Shown here in pieces: positions 1 to 7,370 of a stretch of 64,000 nucleotides of DNA; positions within the stretch are counted from its first letter, which is position 1; the number at the start of each line of letters is the position of its first letter. Source of the DNA: Sulfurovum sp. UBA4779 (GTDB lineage Bacteria; Campylobacterota; Campylobacteria; Campylobacterales; Sulfurovaceae); the NCBI GenBank assembly GCA_002403155.1, contig DHHF01000008.1:366303-430302 (forward strand), given 5' to 3'. Position numbers and translations under genes: made by a program. The notes under the pieces were generated by a model that was given only the letters and a program-made list of their open reading frames with translations, made no database searches and was not told the DNA's origin.

Positions 1-664
1 TTTCCATCTGACTAAGATTAAGCTTATTCGCAAGCTTCATTAGCAAATTTACTGAAAAAGGAAGAATATCCGCCCTGCTTTCTGCAAATCGATTGCCAAA
101 TAGGTGAAAATTACTATTATCAAGATAGATGATTTCCATCAGCACATCAAGCGCTTGAGTGTAGCGTTTCTCACTATAAAGCACATCGAACATATCAAGC
201 TTCACATTGCGATAGTGTCCATACCTTTTTTCCGTAAGCGTAACAAGAATCTCATTATTTAAGATATACCAAGCAATATCGCCTATCTCGGGTGGTCTTC
301 CAAAACGGCTCGTTAGTTCATTTATGATTGTCTTTTTACTGTACAACTCAGCCCTAAAATACTTTTCAATTATCTTATCTATCTCTTGCCTCGCATACAT
401 CTCTTCATACTGCTCCTGTCGTTCTAAGTCAAGCTTTTGCATCTCTTTTTCTGTAACAATAACCTCTTCTCCTCCTATCGTAGTTCTTTTGTAGGCAAAA
501 TTCCCGCAGTTTTTACATTTTGATTTTGCTTTTACGGCTCTCTTAAAATCACTCCCACAATACGGACATAAAGATGTAACATGCTGGATATCGCTTTTCA
601 CTTCTTTATCTTCAGCAATTAACTTTTCAGATTCTTTTTGGCTTTTAAACAACCATCCAAACAT
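1..664 (-). CDS. zinc-ribbon protein of the prophage, C-terminus outside window
   Basis: An open frame of 221 codons runs from an ATG at 664, preceded by AGGAGT, to the left edge without a stop, so the C-terminus is missing. Near residues 30-55 there are two Cys pairs, CPYCG and CKNCG, about 18 residues apart, which form a typical zinc ribbon; the rest is helical, with charged stretches around residues 70-100, and reminiscent of a TPR-like fold, but no family is recognised. It is the most distal member of the leftward phage operon seen here, 30 bases after the 26-residue gene. Role unknown; a DNA- or protein-binding accessory protein is a guess. Confidence 0.7.
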   Translation of the reverse strand, partial: MFGWLFKSQKESEKLIAEDKEVKSDIQHVTSLCPYCGSDFKRAVKAKSKCKNCGNFAYKRTTIGGEEVIVTEKEMQKLDLERQEQYEEMYARQEIDKIIEKYFRAELYSKKTIINELTSRFGRPPEIGDIAWYILNNEILVTLTEKRYGHYRNVKLDMFDVLYSEKRYTQALDVLMEIIYLDNSNFHLFGNRFAESRADILPFSVNLLMKLANKLNLSQME

Positions 665-694
665 AACCACTCCTTGCTTTAATTTGTTCTCATT

Positions 695-775
695 TTACCC
701 TATCGCCACTATATAGGTCATCCCTAGGCTCTTTGCCGTGGCTTTGACGATGTTTGGTTGTTTTTGTTCGGTCAT
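695..775 (-). CDS. very small prophage protein, 26 aa
   Basis: The ATG at 775 overlaps the TGA of the preceding zinc-ribbon gene (ATGA arrangement), which suggests translational coupling. The product is 26 residues, polar at the N-terminus with a short hydrophobic C-terminal end (MTYIVAIG). No family is recognised. Support is only the coupled start and the otherwise empty gap between two co-oriented genes, so it may be a non-functional leftover. Confidence 0.4.
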   Translation of the reverse strand: MTEQKQPNIVKATAKSLGMTYIVAIG

Positions 776-1038
776 CCTTCACGCTCCACACTCACCAGCG
801 AAACTCTTACCTCTACCCCCTCGCCGTTGATCATGCTTGTTTTGCGAAGGTTTGCGATGTATCGTACTACCATCTCTCCGAAGTAGTGACCGCATACGCC
901 GCACACCTGCACCTCTTTTGGATTCATCATCGGAATGTTGGTCTCTCCGTGGCAGTGATCGCATTCTACGCTTATAAAAGTTGCTTTGCTTATGTCTATC
1001 TTGCATCGTTTTTCTATCATGTGGCTTCCTTTTTTCAT
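772..1038 (-). CDS. zinc-ribbon prophage protein, 88 aa
   Basis: The product has two Cys pairs, CDHC near residue 26 and CGVC near residue 46, spaced as in a rubredoxin-type zinc ribbon. The start at 1038 has AAAGGA upstream in the short gap after the HK97 gp10-like gene; a second in-frame ATG six codons later also has an AAGGA box, so the exact N-terminus is uncertain. Phage zinc-ribbon proteins of this size include transcription activators (Ogr, Com), but this sequence does not match either convincingly, so no function is given. Confidence 0.7.
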   Translation of the reverse strand: MKKGSHMIEKRCKIDISKATFISVECDHCHGETNIPMMNPKEVQVCGVCGHYFGEMVVRYIANLRKTSMINGEGVEVRVSLVSVEREG

Positions 1039-1048
1039 TTTTATTCCT

Positions 1049-1474
1049 TTATTTTACCTTGATATTCCTAAGCCCGTCGGTGACGCTCTTAAACATCTCG
1101 TCGCTCATCCTGTCTCCAAAACCATCTAGCAGTCTCTCAAGCCTTCCGGACCTGGCGATCGCATCAAGTGCATCTTCAAGATACGGCTGCGCTTTTGTTC
1201 CCGGATGCTGCACTTTGGTAAATACCCCGTAAGGCGTTTCCAATCCCTTTTTTTTCTTCGGCCTTATCTCGTGCGGCTTTGTGCCGTAGTAGACGTATAC
1301 CGCATAGTCTATCGTGCTGGTGTTTCCTACACTGATCTCCGTGAGTTTGGTCTGGGGAAATACCGTGATATCCCCTCTAAGCTTGGTCGTTACCACCGGA
1401 GCATTGATTGCCGCTTCCGTGCGGAGTATTTCGGCGCCTTGCCGTAAAAACTGTGCGATAGCTACCTCATACAT
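1049..1474 (-). CDS. HK97 gp10-like virion/tail component
   Basis: The 141-residue product shows the HK97 gp10 family pattern: an N-terminal helix rich in Ala and Leu, the stretch YAVYVYYGTKPHEIRPKKKK around residues 70-90, then a VQHPGTKAQPYL segment near residue 105 and a helical C-terminus. This family forms head-tail joining or tail-completion parts of siphophages and is also found in Mu-like phages. The ATG at 1474 overlaps the upstream stop by eight bases and is chosen because the family similarity begins there; a longer frame starting at 1537 adds an Arg/Trp-rich stretch that is out-of-frame overlap of the neighbour. Confidence 0.75.
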   Translation of the reverse strand: MYEVAIAQFLRQGAEILRTEAAINAPVVTTKLRGDITVFPQTKLTEISVGNTSTIDYAVYVYYGTKPHEIRPKKKKGLETPYGVFTKVQHPGTKAQPYLEDALDAIARSGRLERLLDGFGDRMSDEMFKSVTDGLRNIKVK

Positions 1475-1796
1475 CGTACTTCTCCCCCTCGTTCGCCGCC
1501 ACCAGCAACGCGTCAAAGAGTGTGCCGTCGAACTCATAGAGTTTCTCTTGATGGTACTTCCACACCTCTATGCTCACCTCTTCTTCAAAAAGAGGATCGT
1601 CTTTGAGGCTTTCGACCAGGTATTTGGCATGACAGGGCTGGACCCCTATCTCTATCAGCTTACCCTCTTCATCCAGGCTGCTAAAAGCGATGAGGCCATA
1701 GCGTTCTTCTTTTTCCTCCGGGTCAAGTACGCCGTTTGCCTCCCCATCTGTCTCCAGTACGACCGTACGCCCAAGATATAGTTTAAATTTTCTCAT
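1467..1796 (-). CDS. prophage protein of unknown function, 109 aa
   Basis: The protein is acidic, with predicted strands in the first 60 residues and a helical end, and it lies between the MuF head gene and the gp10-like gene, so a head or head-tail joining role is plausible by position only. I chose the ATG at 1796, which has AAGGTGA seven bases upstream and overlaps the end of the MuF gene; an ATG seven codons further upstream (1817) lacks a good ribosome site. No family recognised. Confidence 0.65.
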   Translation of the reverse strand: MRKFKLYLGRTVVLETDGEANGVLDPEEKEERYGLIAFSSLDEEGKLIEIGVQPCHAKYLVESLKDDPLFEEEVSIEVWKYHQEKLYEFDGTLFDALLVAANEGEKYDV

Positions 1797-3018
1797 TGTC
1801 TTCACCTTTTTTCGCATCTGAATGGCTCTCTATTGTAGAGATGTCTGTATTTTGTTTGAAATAGTCTTTTTTCCTCTGATCAAATACCGTGACAACCTCA
1901 CCATCCTCAAATACATAGAATAGCTTCTTGTCAGAGCTATAACCTACCGTACGGGTTGGAAACTCACGGTGAAGTGCCATCTTTTCTATGCTATTGAGCC
2001 CGGATATGATGTCCTTTTTTGATAAATTATGTGGGTTTCCGCCGTGGTTGAATGTCTTATCCGTCACCACGTACTCACGCTGAAAGTTCTTATCAATATG
2101 ACTGAAGATCACCTCTTTGTTCCCTTTGTATTTTTCCCCCGGCAGCAGTGACCCGTTCACATTCTTACCGTCAATTTCGACATTTTGCCTAAAGTATGCT
2201 ACCACAATCGTCCTGCATCTGAAATGATACGGCGGCAGCGCCACACCCGAGGGAAGTTTACCGAAGATCGGGGCAGACTGCCACCTTGAGGCGGCTTTCT
2301 TCTCTTCTATCGATTTGGCTGCCATGATCGCGTCTGCCTGTGACTTCACGACTGCTATCGGGATGATGCGCCCGTGCATACTGCGGCACACCGCGGAGGT
2401 CTTCTTGTCTATGAGTGCTATGACTTTGACCTCTTTTACCCCTGCTTTCTCAAACTGATAGATTCTTGTGACGCTTTGGCTTTGGCGGATGACGTGGTCG
2501 CTCACCCCCTGAAAGTACCGCGCGCTCTCGTCGATGACCCCCTCGAACTCTGCCCTCAGCGTCTCTCCCAGATCGTTGATGCGGACCTCCCCTTCCATCG
2601 CCTCGGCGATGATCTCCTTGAGGCGGCTTTGCGTGTTGGCCGCGCCGTCTTCTTTCATCCACACCAAAGCCCGCTGCATCGACTCGAGTACCTGCGCGTC
2701 TGTTTGGTCAAAGACAAACGCCGCCCCGACTTCAGCGGCAGCGGCGGCAGCGGCCTTTTCATGCAGCGCCTCCAGTGCGGCAGTATCCAGCGTGTAGCCT
2801 AGGCTTTGTATCTTTGCTTCCACGATGCGAAGCAGCGTCTTTTTGTCTATATTTTCCACATTCTGCGTCACATAGACCAGCAGGTCGGAGACGAACTTCT
2901 CCGTCTCTTTTTTGTTTTGCGATTTGACGTCTCTGAGATAGGAGGCGATAGCCTCTTCTATCTCGTCAGCTTTCGTCTTTTTGGCTTTGAGCAAGCTCGC
3001 CAGCAATGTATTCTTCAT
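1783..3018 (-). CDS. MuF-type head morphogenesis protein with extra C-terminal domain
   Basis: 411 residues. Residues about 165-275 form the phage Mu F/SPP1 gp7 head morphogenesis domain: an Arg/Gln-rich helix (SQSVTRIYQFEKAGV), Cys211 and His215 in CRSMHGRIIP, and the closing PPYHFRCRT at 262-270. The first 160 residues are helical with an Ala run at 90-96. Residues about 300-411 are not part of the MuF domain; they contain His350 and a pair of predicted strands ending in GEVVTVFDQRKK, which resembles the small nuclease-like domains (BECR fold) that often follow MuF. MuF proteins sit inside the phage head and are thought to be ejected with DNA. The ATG at 3018 has AAGGAAG upstream and overlaps the preceding gene by 53 bases. 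Confidence 0.85.
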   Translation of the reverse strand: MKNTLLASLLKAKKTKADEIEEAIASYLRDVKSQNKKETEKFVSDLLVYVTQNVENIDKKTLLRIVEAKIQSLGYTLDTAALEALHEKAAAAAAAEVGAAFVFDQTDAQVLESMQRALVWMKEDGAANTQSRLKEIIAEAMEGEVRINDLGETLRAEFEGVIDESARYFQGVSDHVIRQSQSVTRIYQFEKAGVKEVKVIALIDKKTSAVCRSMHGRIIPIAVVKSQADAIMAAKSIEEKKAASRWQSAPIFGKLPSGVALPPYHFRCRTIVVAYFRQNVEIDGKNVNGSLLPGEKYKGNKEVIFSHIDKNFQREYVVTDKTFNHGGNPHNLSKKDIISGLNSIEKMALHREFPTRTVGYSSDKKLFYVFEDGEVVTVFDQRKKDYFKQNTDISTIESHSDAKKGEDNEKI

Positions 3019-3181
3019 ACTCTTCCTTCTCCTTTTGCGAAAATAGCGTAAAACTCGGCCGCTCCGTCGTCGTAAACGAAAACCCGCACCTCCCGCAAAA
3101 GCGCAGCCGCCTTACAACGCCGCCGATCTTCTCTGTTTTTGGCACAGAGGTTTTTTCGTTTGCACATTTTGGGCACATCAT
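2966..3181 (-). CDS. Ogr/NrdR-like zinc-ribbon regulator, 71 aa
   Basis: The product begins MMCPKC and has a second pair CGRC near residue 30, followed by FSFTTTERP. The layout CPxC, basic RRLRFC and FTTTER is that of zinc-ribbon DNA-binding proteins such as Ogr/Delta late-gene activators and the N-terminal domain of NrdR. A late transcription activator role just before the morphogenesis genes would fit, but it is inference. The two adjacent ATG codons at 3181 follow AAGGAGCGATAGG, which contains the stop of gemA. Confidence 0.65.
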   Translation of the reverse strand: MMCPKCANEKTSVPKTEKIGGVVRRLRFCGRCGFSFTTTERPSFTLFSQKEKEEYEEYIAGELAQSQKDES

Positions 3182-3182
3182 C

Positions 3183-3602
3183 CTATCGCTCCTTGAGTGT
3201 GTTTTTCAGCGCCACGATCACCATGGTGGCATCCGCTTTGGAAAGCTTGTCTACATGCAGGTATGTTTTCCCCGTGATGCGTTTCACGAACGCCCTCAGC
3301 GCCTTATCGCTCACATCCTCAGCATACGCGCTCCAAAGGCCAAATATCAGGCTGATCTGCGCTGCCGTCACCTCTTTGGATCGGTCTTTGATGATCGGCA
3401 GGTCCGGGATATCATAGTTAAAGTATTTCACCAGAGCCAAAAGCTGAGAGATGTTTAGCTCTTTTGAGCTTCTCTCCCCAAAGTGCCTCTCAAGAAGTGC
3501 GCGGTATGCTTCCTCTTCTTCCTTGTAGTACCCCTGGTATCGTTGTGATATGTGCAGCTGTTTGACCAGCTCTTTTTTGTAGGCTTTTTGTTTGTGTGTC
3601 AT
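3183..3602 (-). CDS. gemA: GemA/Mu gp16-like regulatory protein
   Basis: The 139-residue helical protein matches the GemA (DUF1018) family: an N-terminal KQKAYKKELVKQLHISQRY helix, YRALLERHFG with SSKELNISQLLALVKY near residue 50, then ITAAQ-type start VTAAQISLIFGLWSAYA, ALRAFVKRITGK and a final ALKNTL helix. In Mu, GemA modulates host gene expression and DNA gyrase-related processes. Length is usual for the family. Its ATG overlaps the TGA of the ATPase gene (ATGA), pointing to coupled translation in the early operon. Confidence 0.85.
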   Translation of the reverse strand: MTHKQKAYKKELVKQLHISQRYQGYYKEEEEAYRALLERHFGERSSKELNISQLLALVKYFNYDIPDLPIIKDRSKEVTAAQISLIFGLWSAYAEDVSDKALRAFVKRITGKTYLHVDKLSKADATMVIVALKNTLKER

Positions 3603-4540
3603 GCTTTTTCCTCCAAAAGATGGTAGATGTGGTTGTTGCGGCTTTTCTCGTCCACACGCCAGTACTTGCCCGTCAGCTCGCGCACCAGCCTTTTCCCGTT
3701 CCGGTCAGACGGCACGGCGTATCCCATGCCGAGTATCATCTTCGACATACTCAGCCCCTCGGGCGCATTTTTCAGCGCAGCGATGCCCGCTTCGACAGCC
3801 TGCTTGTCCTCTTTGCTCATCCCTGAACTGACCGGATCGTACTCCCTAAGCTCAAGCGTCTGTGTGTCGACGCTCCATTTGCAGTCCTTGACGAGCCCTC
3901 TTGCATGGGTCACCGTAAGCAGATAGTTGATGATGCCGTTCAGCTCCCCTGTTTGCTTCATACTGTAGACATTGTCCGGCGTATTGATGAACGCCTGGCT
4001 CCCCGATATCCTTCTCTCATTTTTTGTTGCATGGTGCAGGATGATGACCGTTCCGCCAGCATCTCGTATCCGCACACAGTGTTTCATGAACTCTGTCGCC
4101 TGCGTTTTTGAGTCTGTATCGACAAAGTCCTTGGTGGTGTCAAGAAAAAAAGCCACCCCCGCATATGCCTCCCGTACCGCCGCAGAGGCTATCGCGCCGA
4201 GCTGTTCAAGCGGATCGCACCCTATGGTCCCCCTCGTGAGATAGTGGATTTTCTTGTGCACGATCAGCAGCTCATCCACTTTCCTGTCTTTCAATGTCGA
4301 GACCGAGTTGTCCATATCCAGATAGTAGATCTCGTCGATGTCCTCATCCGAGGCTATTTTTTTTGCCATACCGTAGGCAAGCCACGTTTTCCCCTGTTTG
4401 GGGGGCGAATAGATCAGTGTGATCGACCGCGAAAAAATAAAGTCTTCGATGTAGGCGACCTTATCGTCGATCTCAAAATCTTTCTGTGTCAGTACCTTGC
4501 CCTGAGCCCAAACAAACTTTGAACCTTTTTTCTCCTCCAT
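3599..4540 (-). CDS. RecA-like P-loop ATPase (AAA_25/RepA type)
   Basis: 313 residues. Walker A is SPPKQGKT at 45-52, and a Walker B-like strand AFFLDTTKDF lies near residue 130, followed by a sensor-like VIILHHATK near residue 165 and SGSQAFINTPD. This is the arrangement of RepA/RecA-superfamily ATPases (AAA_25) found in phages and plasmids, often hexameric helicase or replication/recombination factors. The C-terminal 80 residues look like a winged helix (SMSKMILGMGYAVPSDRNGK), which would supply DNA binding. In canonical Mu no such ATPase sits next to gemA, so it may be a lineage-specific module. Start ATG at 4540 follows GGGGGATAGG. Confidence 0.8.
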   Translation of the reverse strand: MEEKKGSKFVWAQGKVLTQKDFEIDDKVAYIEDFIFSRSITLIYSPPKQGKTWLAYGMAKKIASDEDIDEIYYLDMDNSVSTLKDRKVDELLIVHKKIHYLTRGTIGCDPLEQLGAIASAAVREAYAGVAFFLDTTKDFVDTDSKTQATEFMKHCVRIRDAGGTVIILHHATKNERRISGSQAFINTPDNVYSMKQTGELNGIINYLLTVTHARGLVKDCKWSVDTQTLELREYDPVSSGMSKEDKQAVEAGIAALKNAPEGLSMSKMILGMGYAVPSDRNGKRLVRELTGKYWRVDEKSRNNHIYHLLEEKA

Positions 4541-4544
4541 TTTC

Positions 4545-4997
4545 CTATCCCCCTTGATTGTTTGCCTTGATCAGTGCCCTGATGTGCTCAAAGCGCCTTT
4601 TGATGCCCTCGTCCGCGGCGAGGATCTCAAATTCCCCAGTTGCTCTGTCCGCGGGAATTTCGTTTTTTTCCTGTGCCGGTGCGGGCTTTGATTTCAGCAC
4701 GGCCCTTACCCTCCTGAACGTGATAGACTGCTTAAGGTTTTCTGCTTTGTATATCTCCCTCATTTTTTGCAATATCTCTTCTTTTTTCATCCCAAATTCG
4801 CTGACTATGGCAGGATGCGCAAGATAGAGCACAAGTTCGTCCCCCGTCAGCGAACCGTGGGAAAAAAACGGCTGCATCTCCCCAAGCGCAGCGCTGAGTT
4901 TGCGTATCGCCTCATGTTCTTTTAGCTTCGGGCTGCCTAGCGCGCTGCAGCCGAGGCTTTTATCGTGGTCTTTGCACACTTTATCGGCGATTGCCAT
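4545..4997 (-). CDS. prophage protein of unknown function, 150 aa
   Basis: No family is recognised. The sequence is mostly helical and charged, with a Pro/Ala-rich linker near residue 105 and a helical C-terminus. The frame is open upstream to a GTG at 5084, but I chose the ATG at 4997 because AGGAG lies seven bases before it and because the stretch upstream contains a terminator-like hairpin (5030-5047) just after the endolysin stop. It stands immediately before the RecA-like ATPase (four-base gap), so it may be a partner of that ATPase. Confidence 0.6.
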   Translation of the reverse strand: MAIADKVCKDHDKSLGCSALGSPKLKEHEAIRKLSAALGEMQPFFSHGSLTGDELVLYLAHPAIVSEFGMKKEEILQKMREIYKAENLKQSITFRRVRAVLKSKPAPAQEKNEIPADRATGEFEILAADEGIKRRFEHIRALIKANNQGG

Positions 4998-5029
4998 TTT
5001 TTTTCTCCTGTCTTTTATGAACTCAATAA

Positions 5030-5047
5030 AGCCCGCATTGACGGGCT
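5030..5047 (-). terminator. hairpin after endolysin gene
   Basis: Read leftward, AGCCCG and CGGGCT form a 6-bp stem around the loop TCAATG, followed by TTATTGAGTT. The U-tract is weak, so it may attenuate rather than end transcription within the early operon. Confidence 0.4.
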
Positions 5048-5080
5048 CTATGAACTCACCGCCGGAAGTGGCTGATTTTG

Positions 5081-5518
5081 TCACACTACCTCGATCTTCC
5101 CGAGCCTGCGCACGTCATATACCTCTCTCATGTCCCGTTTTGTAATGGGGTCGCGCGTGATCTGCCAGTGCGGCAGGTCCCACCCCCATTTGTAATATCC
5201 CCACTCGATGGGCAGTCCGTGGCGGCGGATGACGGTGTGCATTGCCTCTGCGATTGCAGGATAGTACCTTTCGTTCCAGCTTGGCTTGCCGTCCACATAC
5301 GCCACAAGGTCCACCGCCAAGCCGTAAAGGTGATAAGAATTGTTTGTCTTGCTGACCCCCCTTGCGACAAGCTTCTCCTGCTCATTTTGTGTCCGAAGCC
5401 CGTCCAGCACCATAAAATCCTGCTTGGATATTTTGATTGCCTCTATCGCTGCAAATGCCAGATACGGGTGTACGCCCACAAGCTCTCTCATGGAGTTTTT
5501 TCCAAAAACAAATGCCAT
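5081..5518 (-). CDS. M15-family peptidoglycan peptidase (endolysin)
   Basis: The 145-residue protein is a VanY/L-alanyl-D-glutamate peptidase-like enzyme that would cut the stem peptide of peptidoglycan at lysis. Zinc ligand motifs are visible: SYHLYGLAVDLV near residues 75-86 (SxHxxGxAxD) and a terminal DLPHWQ near residue 125 supplying the last His; GLRTQNEQ near residue 50 is the conserved RT segment. There is no signal peptide, so export would need a holin, which I cannot identify in the neighbourhood. The ATG at 5518 follows AGGAGG and is preferred over an upstream in-frame start. Confidence 0.85.
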   Translation of the reverse strand: MAFVFGKNSMRELVGVHPYLAFAAIEAIKISKQDFMVLDGLRTQNEQEKLVARGVSKTNNSYHLYGLAVDLVAYVDGKPSWNERYYPAIAEAMHTVIRRHGLPIEWGYYKWGWDLPHWQITRDPITKRDMREVYDVRRLGKIEVV

Positions 5519-5528
5519 ATTTTCCCTC

Positions 5529-6140
5529 CTATATTGACGCAAAATCAAGCGAGATATTCTCCCACTTCTCATCCACGCTTTTTCGTTTCAAAAAGCGTAT
5601 GTAGCTCTTGCTCCCGACGATCTCGACCGCCTCGTCGATGATCTGCATCGCCTCTTTCCATTTGGGGTGGCTGATTTCGTACCCCTTCAGACTTAGGATC
5701 ATTTTTGCGTTCACATTGCCTTGCTTGTCCACGTCAAACACTTTGGTGATGAGCGTCTGTATGTCTGCGCTGGCCTCAGCCGTGATTTCCTTGAGATACT
5801 CGTCGATCTTCTCTTTTGCCAGCGTGAGCTTTTCGTCAAAATCGATATGCTGCGCCACCGTGATCTGTATTTTTGCAAGCCCGTCATAACTCTCTATGGA
5901 GAGGTTGCCTTTGGGAGAGTTGCGCATCGGGTCAAGGCCGTATTTCTCGCGCATCATGCCCATGTAGTCGCCGATCTCGTCGGTGACGTATTTTTTGAAG
6001 TGCGTCATGATGTCCACGCCCTTTTCTGTGCGCCGGATGATTTTGTTGACCAGCTCTGTTTTCAGCTTCTCCTCGTGCGGCACAAGATCAGGGTGTACCG
6101 GCTCGCCTCTTTTGTTTATCCACATTTTTACTTCGCTCAT
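5529..6140 (-). CDS. DUF3164 family phage protein
   Basis: The 203-residue product follows the DUF3164 pattern seen in Mu-like and related phages: N-terminal DLVPHEEKLKTELVNKII, an internal FKKYVTDEIGDYMGMMREKYG, PKGNLSIESYDGLAKIQI with the invariant GN and DGL, FDEKLTLAKEKIDEYL, then VFDVDKQGNVNAKMILSL and the closing YIRFLKR. Its biochemical role is unknown; it is a steady early-region companion of the transposition genes. Its ATG overlaps the previous stop by four bases. Confidence 0.85.
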   Translation of the reverse strand: MSEVKMWINKRGEPVHPDLVPHEEKLKTELVNKIIRRTEKGVDIMTHFKKYVTDEIGDYMGMMREKYGLDPMRNSPKGNLSIESYDGLAKIQITVAQHIDFDEKLTLAKEKIDEYLKEITAEASADIQTLITKVFDVDKQGNVNAKMILSLKGYEISHPKWKEAMQIIDEAVEIVGSKSYIRFLKRKSVDEKWENISLDFASI

Positions 6141-6769
6141 ATCAACCTCCTTTCAAAACTGTCCAGGCTCTCGTATACCGCCAGTTTCCCTAGCCTGTAC
6201 GCGATATCCACCGCCTCCTTGACGTCGTCCTTTGAAAATGCGCCGTCGCTTGCGGCGATTGAAAAAAGGAACATGCACCCCTCTGTTATGCTGCCGTTTT
6301 CTTCCGCCGCCGCTTCTGTTTTGCCGGCGGCTTGTTCCTCCGTGCCGTCGGATTCTTCTTTTGGCCCGTACGGCACGAAGTCGGCGACATCCGCCTTTGG
6401 CTGTTCTTCGCGCTGTAGCATATCAACGCTTTTTCGCATCACACCGTCCGTTGCATCATCCATGTACGCATATTCAAGCTTCCCCGCATCGGCCAGCGCC
6501 TGTATCTGCGCCGCATCCGTGCCAAGCTCCGCCGCCGCATCTTGAAAAGACAGGCGCGCGCGCTTAGGCCCTCGCTTTTTTGCCGTCTGCCGTCCGTCGT
6601 TTTTGAGCCCCGAAAGGTCATATACCGACTGTTTGGTTACCTGCGTCCTGCCGTATTCCGTCTTGCTCTCCAGCTTTTTGCCTTTGATCAGCCGTTCCAC
6701 CTCTTCTAGTGTGCATCCCAGCCGTTGCGCTGCTGAGATCAGTGAGATCCATTCTTTATTTTGGCTCAT
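6137..6769 (-). CDS. prophage protein with two excisionase-like helix-turn-helix segments
   Basis: 210 residues. Two segments look like small MerR/excisionase-type DNA-binding helices: ISLISAAQRLGCTLEEVERL near residue 10 and LSFQDAAAELGTDAAQIQAL near residue 75. A low-complexity Glu/Ala/Thr linker (about 135-160) separates them from a C-terminal helical part. Function is unknown; a DNA-binding regulator or genome-organising protein of the early region is likely. The ATG at 6769 has GGAGAGGAG upstream and overlaps the preceding small gene by four bases; a further ATG at 6799 lies inside that gene. Confidence 0.65.
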   Translation of the reverse strand: MSQNKEWISLISAAQRLGCTLEEVERLIKGKKLESKTEYGRTQVTKQSVYDLSGLKNDGRQTAKKRGPKRARLSFQDAAAELGTDAAQIQALADAGKLEYAYMDDATDGVMRKSVDMLQREEQPKADVADFVPYGPKEESDGTEEQAAGKTEAAAEENGSITEGCMFLFSIAASDGAFSKDDVKEAVDIAYRLGKLAVYESLDSFERRLI

Positions 6770-6936
6770 TTGTTTTTCTCCTCTCCTATAAGATGCCATT
6801 TGCCTTGTTCCGCCGATATGGTGTCGGCAGGCACATACTCTGTTCGGTCCATTGCTTCGGCGAACGCCTCAAGACACGCTTTGTCATCGGTGTCCATGAG
6901 GTGAAACTCCCCGTTTTTCCAGCCTTTGATCATCAT
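6766..6936 (-). CDS. small prophage protein, 56 aa
   Basis: The 56-residue acidic product begins MMIKGWKNGEFHLMD and has no recognised family. The start at 6936 is ATGA-coupled to the Cys-rich gene before it and is preceded by GGAGG. A longer frame upstream in the same phase overlaps that Cys-rich gene entirely and is rejected. One of a series of small genes between the transposition genes and DUF3164, where Mu carries kil, gam and similar accessory genes. Confidence 0.6.
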   Translation of the reverse strand: MMIKGWKNGEFHLMDTDDKACLEAFAEAMDRTEYVPADTISAEQGKWHLIGEEKNK

Positions 6937-7136
6937 GTTACCTCCTTTTTTTCTTTTTTTGCCGCATGCGGGCAGTACTGCTGCATACTCATTGTATATT
7001 CGCCGCATTTCAGCGTCGTGATGCGCGCCCCTGCATTGATCTCCTCTTTGGAAAGGCCGAACTTGTAGCACCCTTTGTATGTCTTTGCCCTGTATCCGCA
7101 CTCCTCGCACCCCATCATCTCCCATAAATTTCCCAT
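6933..7136 (-). CDS. small Cys-rich prophage protein, 67 aa
   Basis: The product has CEEC at residues 10-13 and further single Cys residues near 23, 44 and 55, so it could bind one or two zinc ions. It follows a strong GGAGG site. No family recognised. Its neighbours on both sides are also small, and the next upstream gene is another Cys-rich protein, suggesting a pair. Confidence 0.6.
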   Translation of the reverse strand: MGNLWEMMGCEECGYRAKTYKGCYKFGLSKEEINAGARITTLKCGEYTMSMQQYCPHAAKKEKKEVT

Positions 7137-7149
7137 TTTTCCTCCCGTC

Positions 7150-7359
7150 TCAAAGGTCGCCTCGCTTTACGTAGTAGCTGCACTTTGGCGTATCCGCCCG
7201 AACTTGCCCAACCTTGGTCTTGATCCGGCAGATGCCCTCAAGCGGCTGCCACTCGTCCAAAAGGCGCGCCCACAGATAGAAACTGCATCCGCCGCACATG
7301 CCGCACTCCACACCCATCGCCATCATCTCTTCAAAATCCGGTTTTTGCTCTTTTGTCAT
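7150..7359 (-). CDS. small Cys-rich prophage protein, 69 aa
   Basis: Residues 19-25 read CGMCGGC, with two more Cys near residues 44 and 60, an arrangement able to hold a metal or iron-sulfur centre. An AAAAGGAAAAAG site precedes the ATG. The residues CSFYLWARLLDEW after the cluster are hydrophobic. The spacing of Cys resembles short zinc/iron-binding phage proteins, but no named family is supported. Confidence 0.6.
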   Translation of the reverse strand: MTKEQKPDFEEMMAMGVECGMCGGCSFYLWARLLDEWQPLEGICRIKTKVGQVRADTPKCSYYVKRGDL

Positions 7360-7370
7360 CTTTTTCCTTT

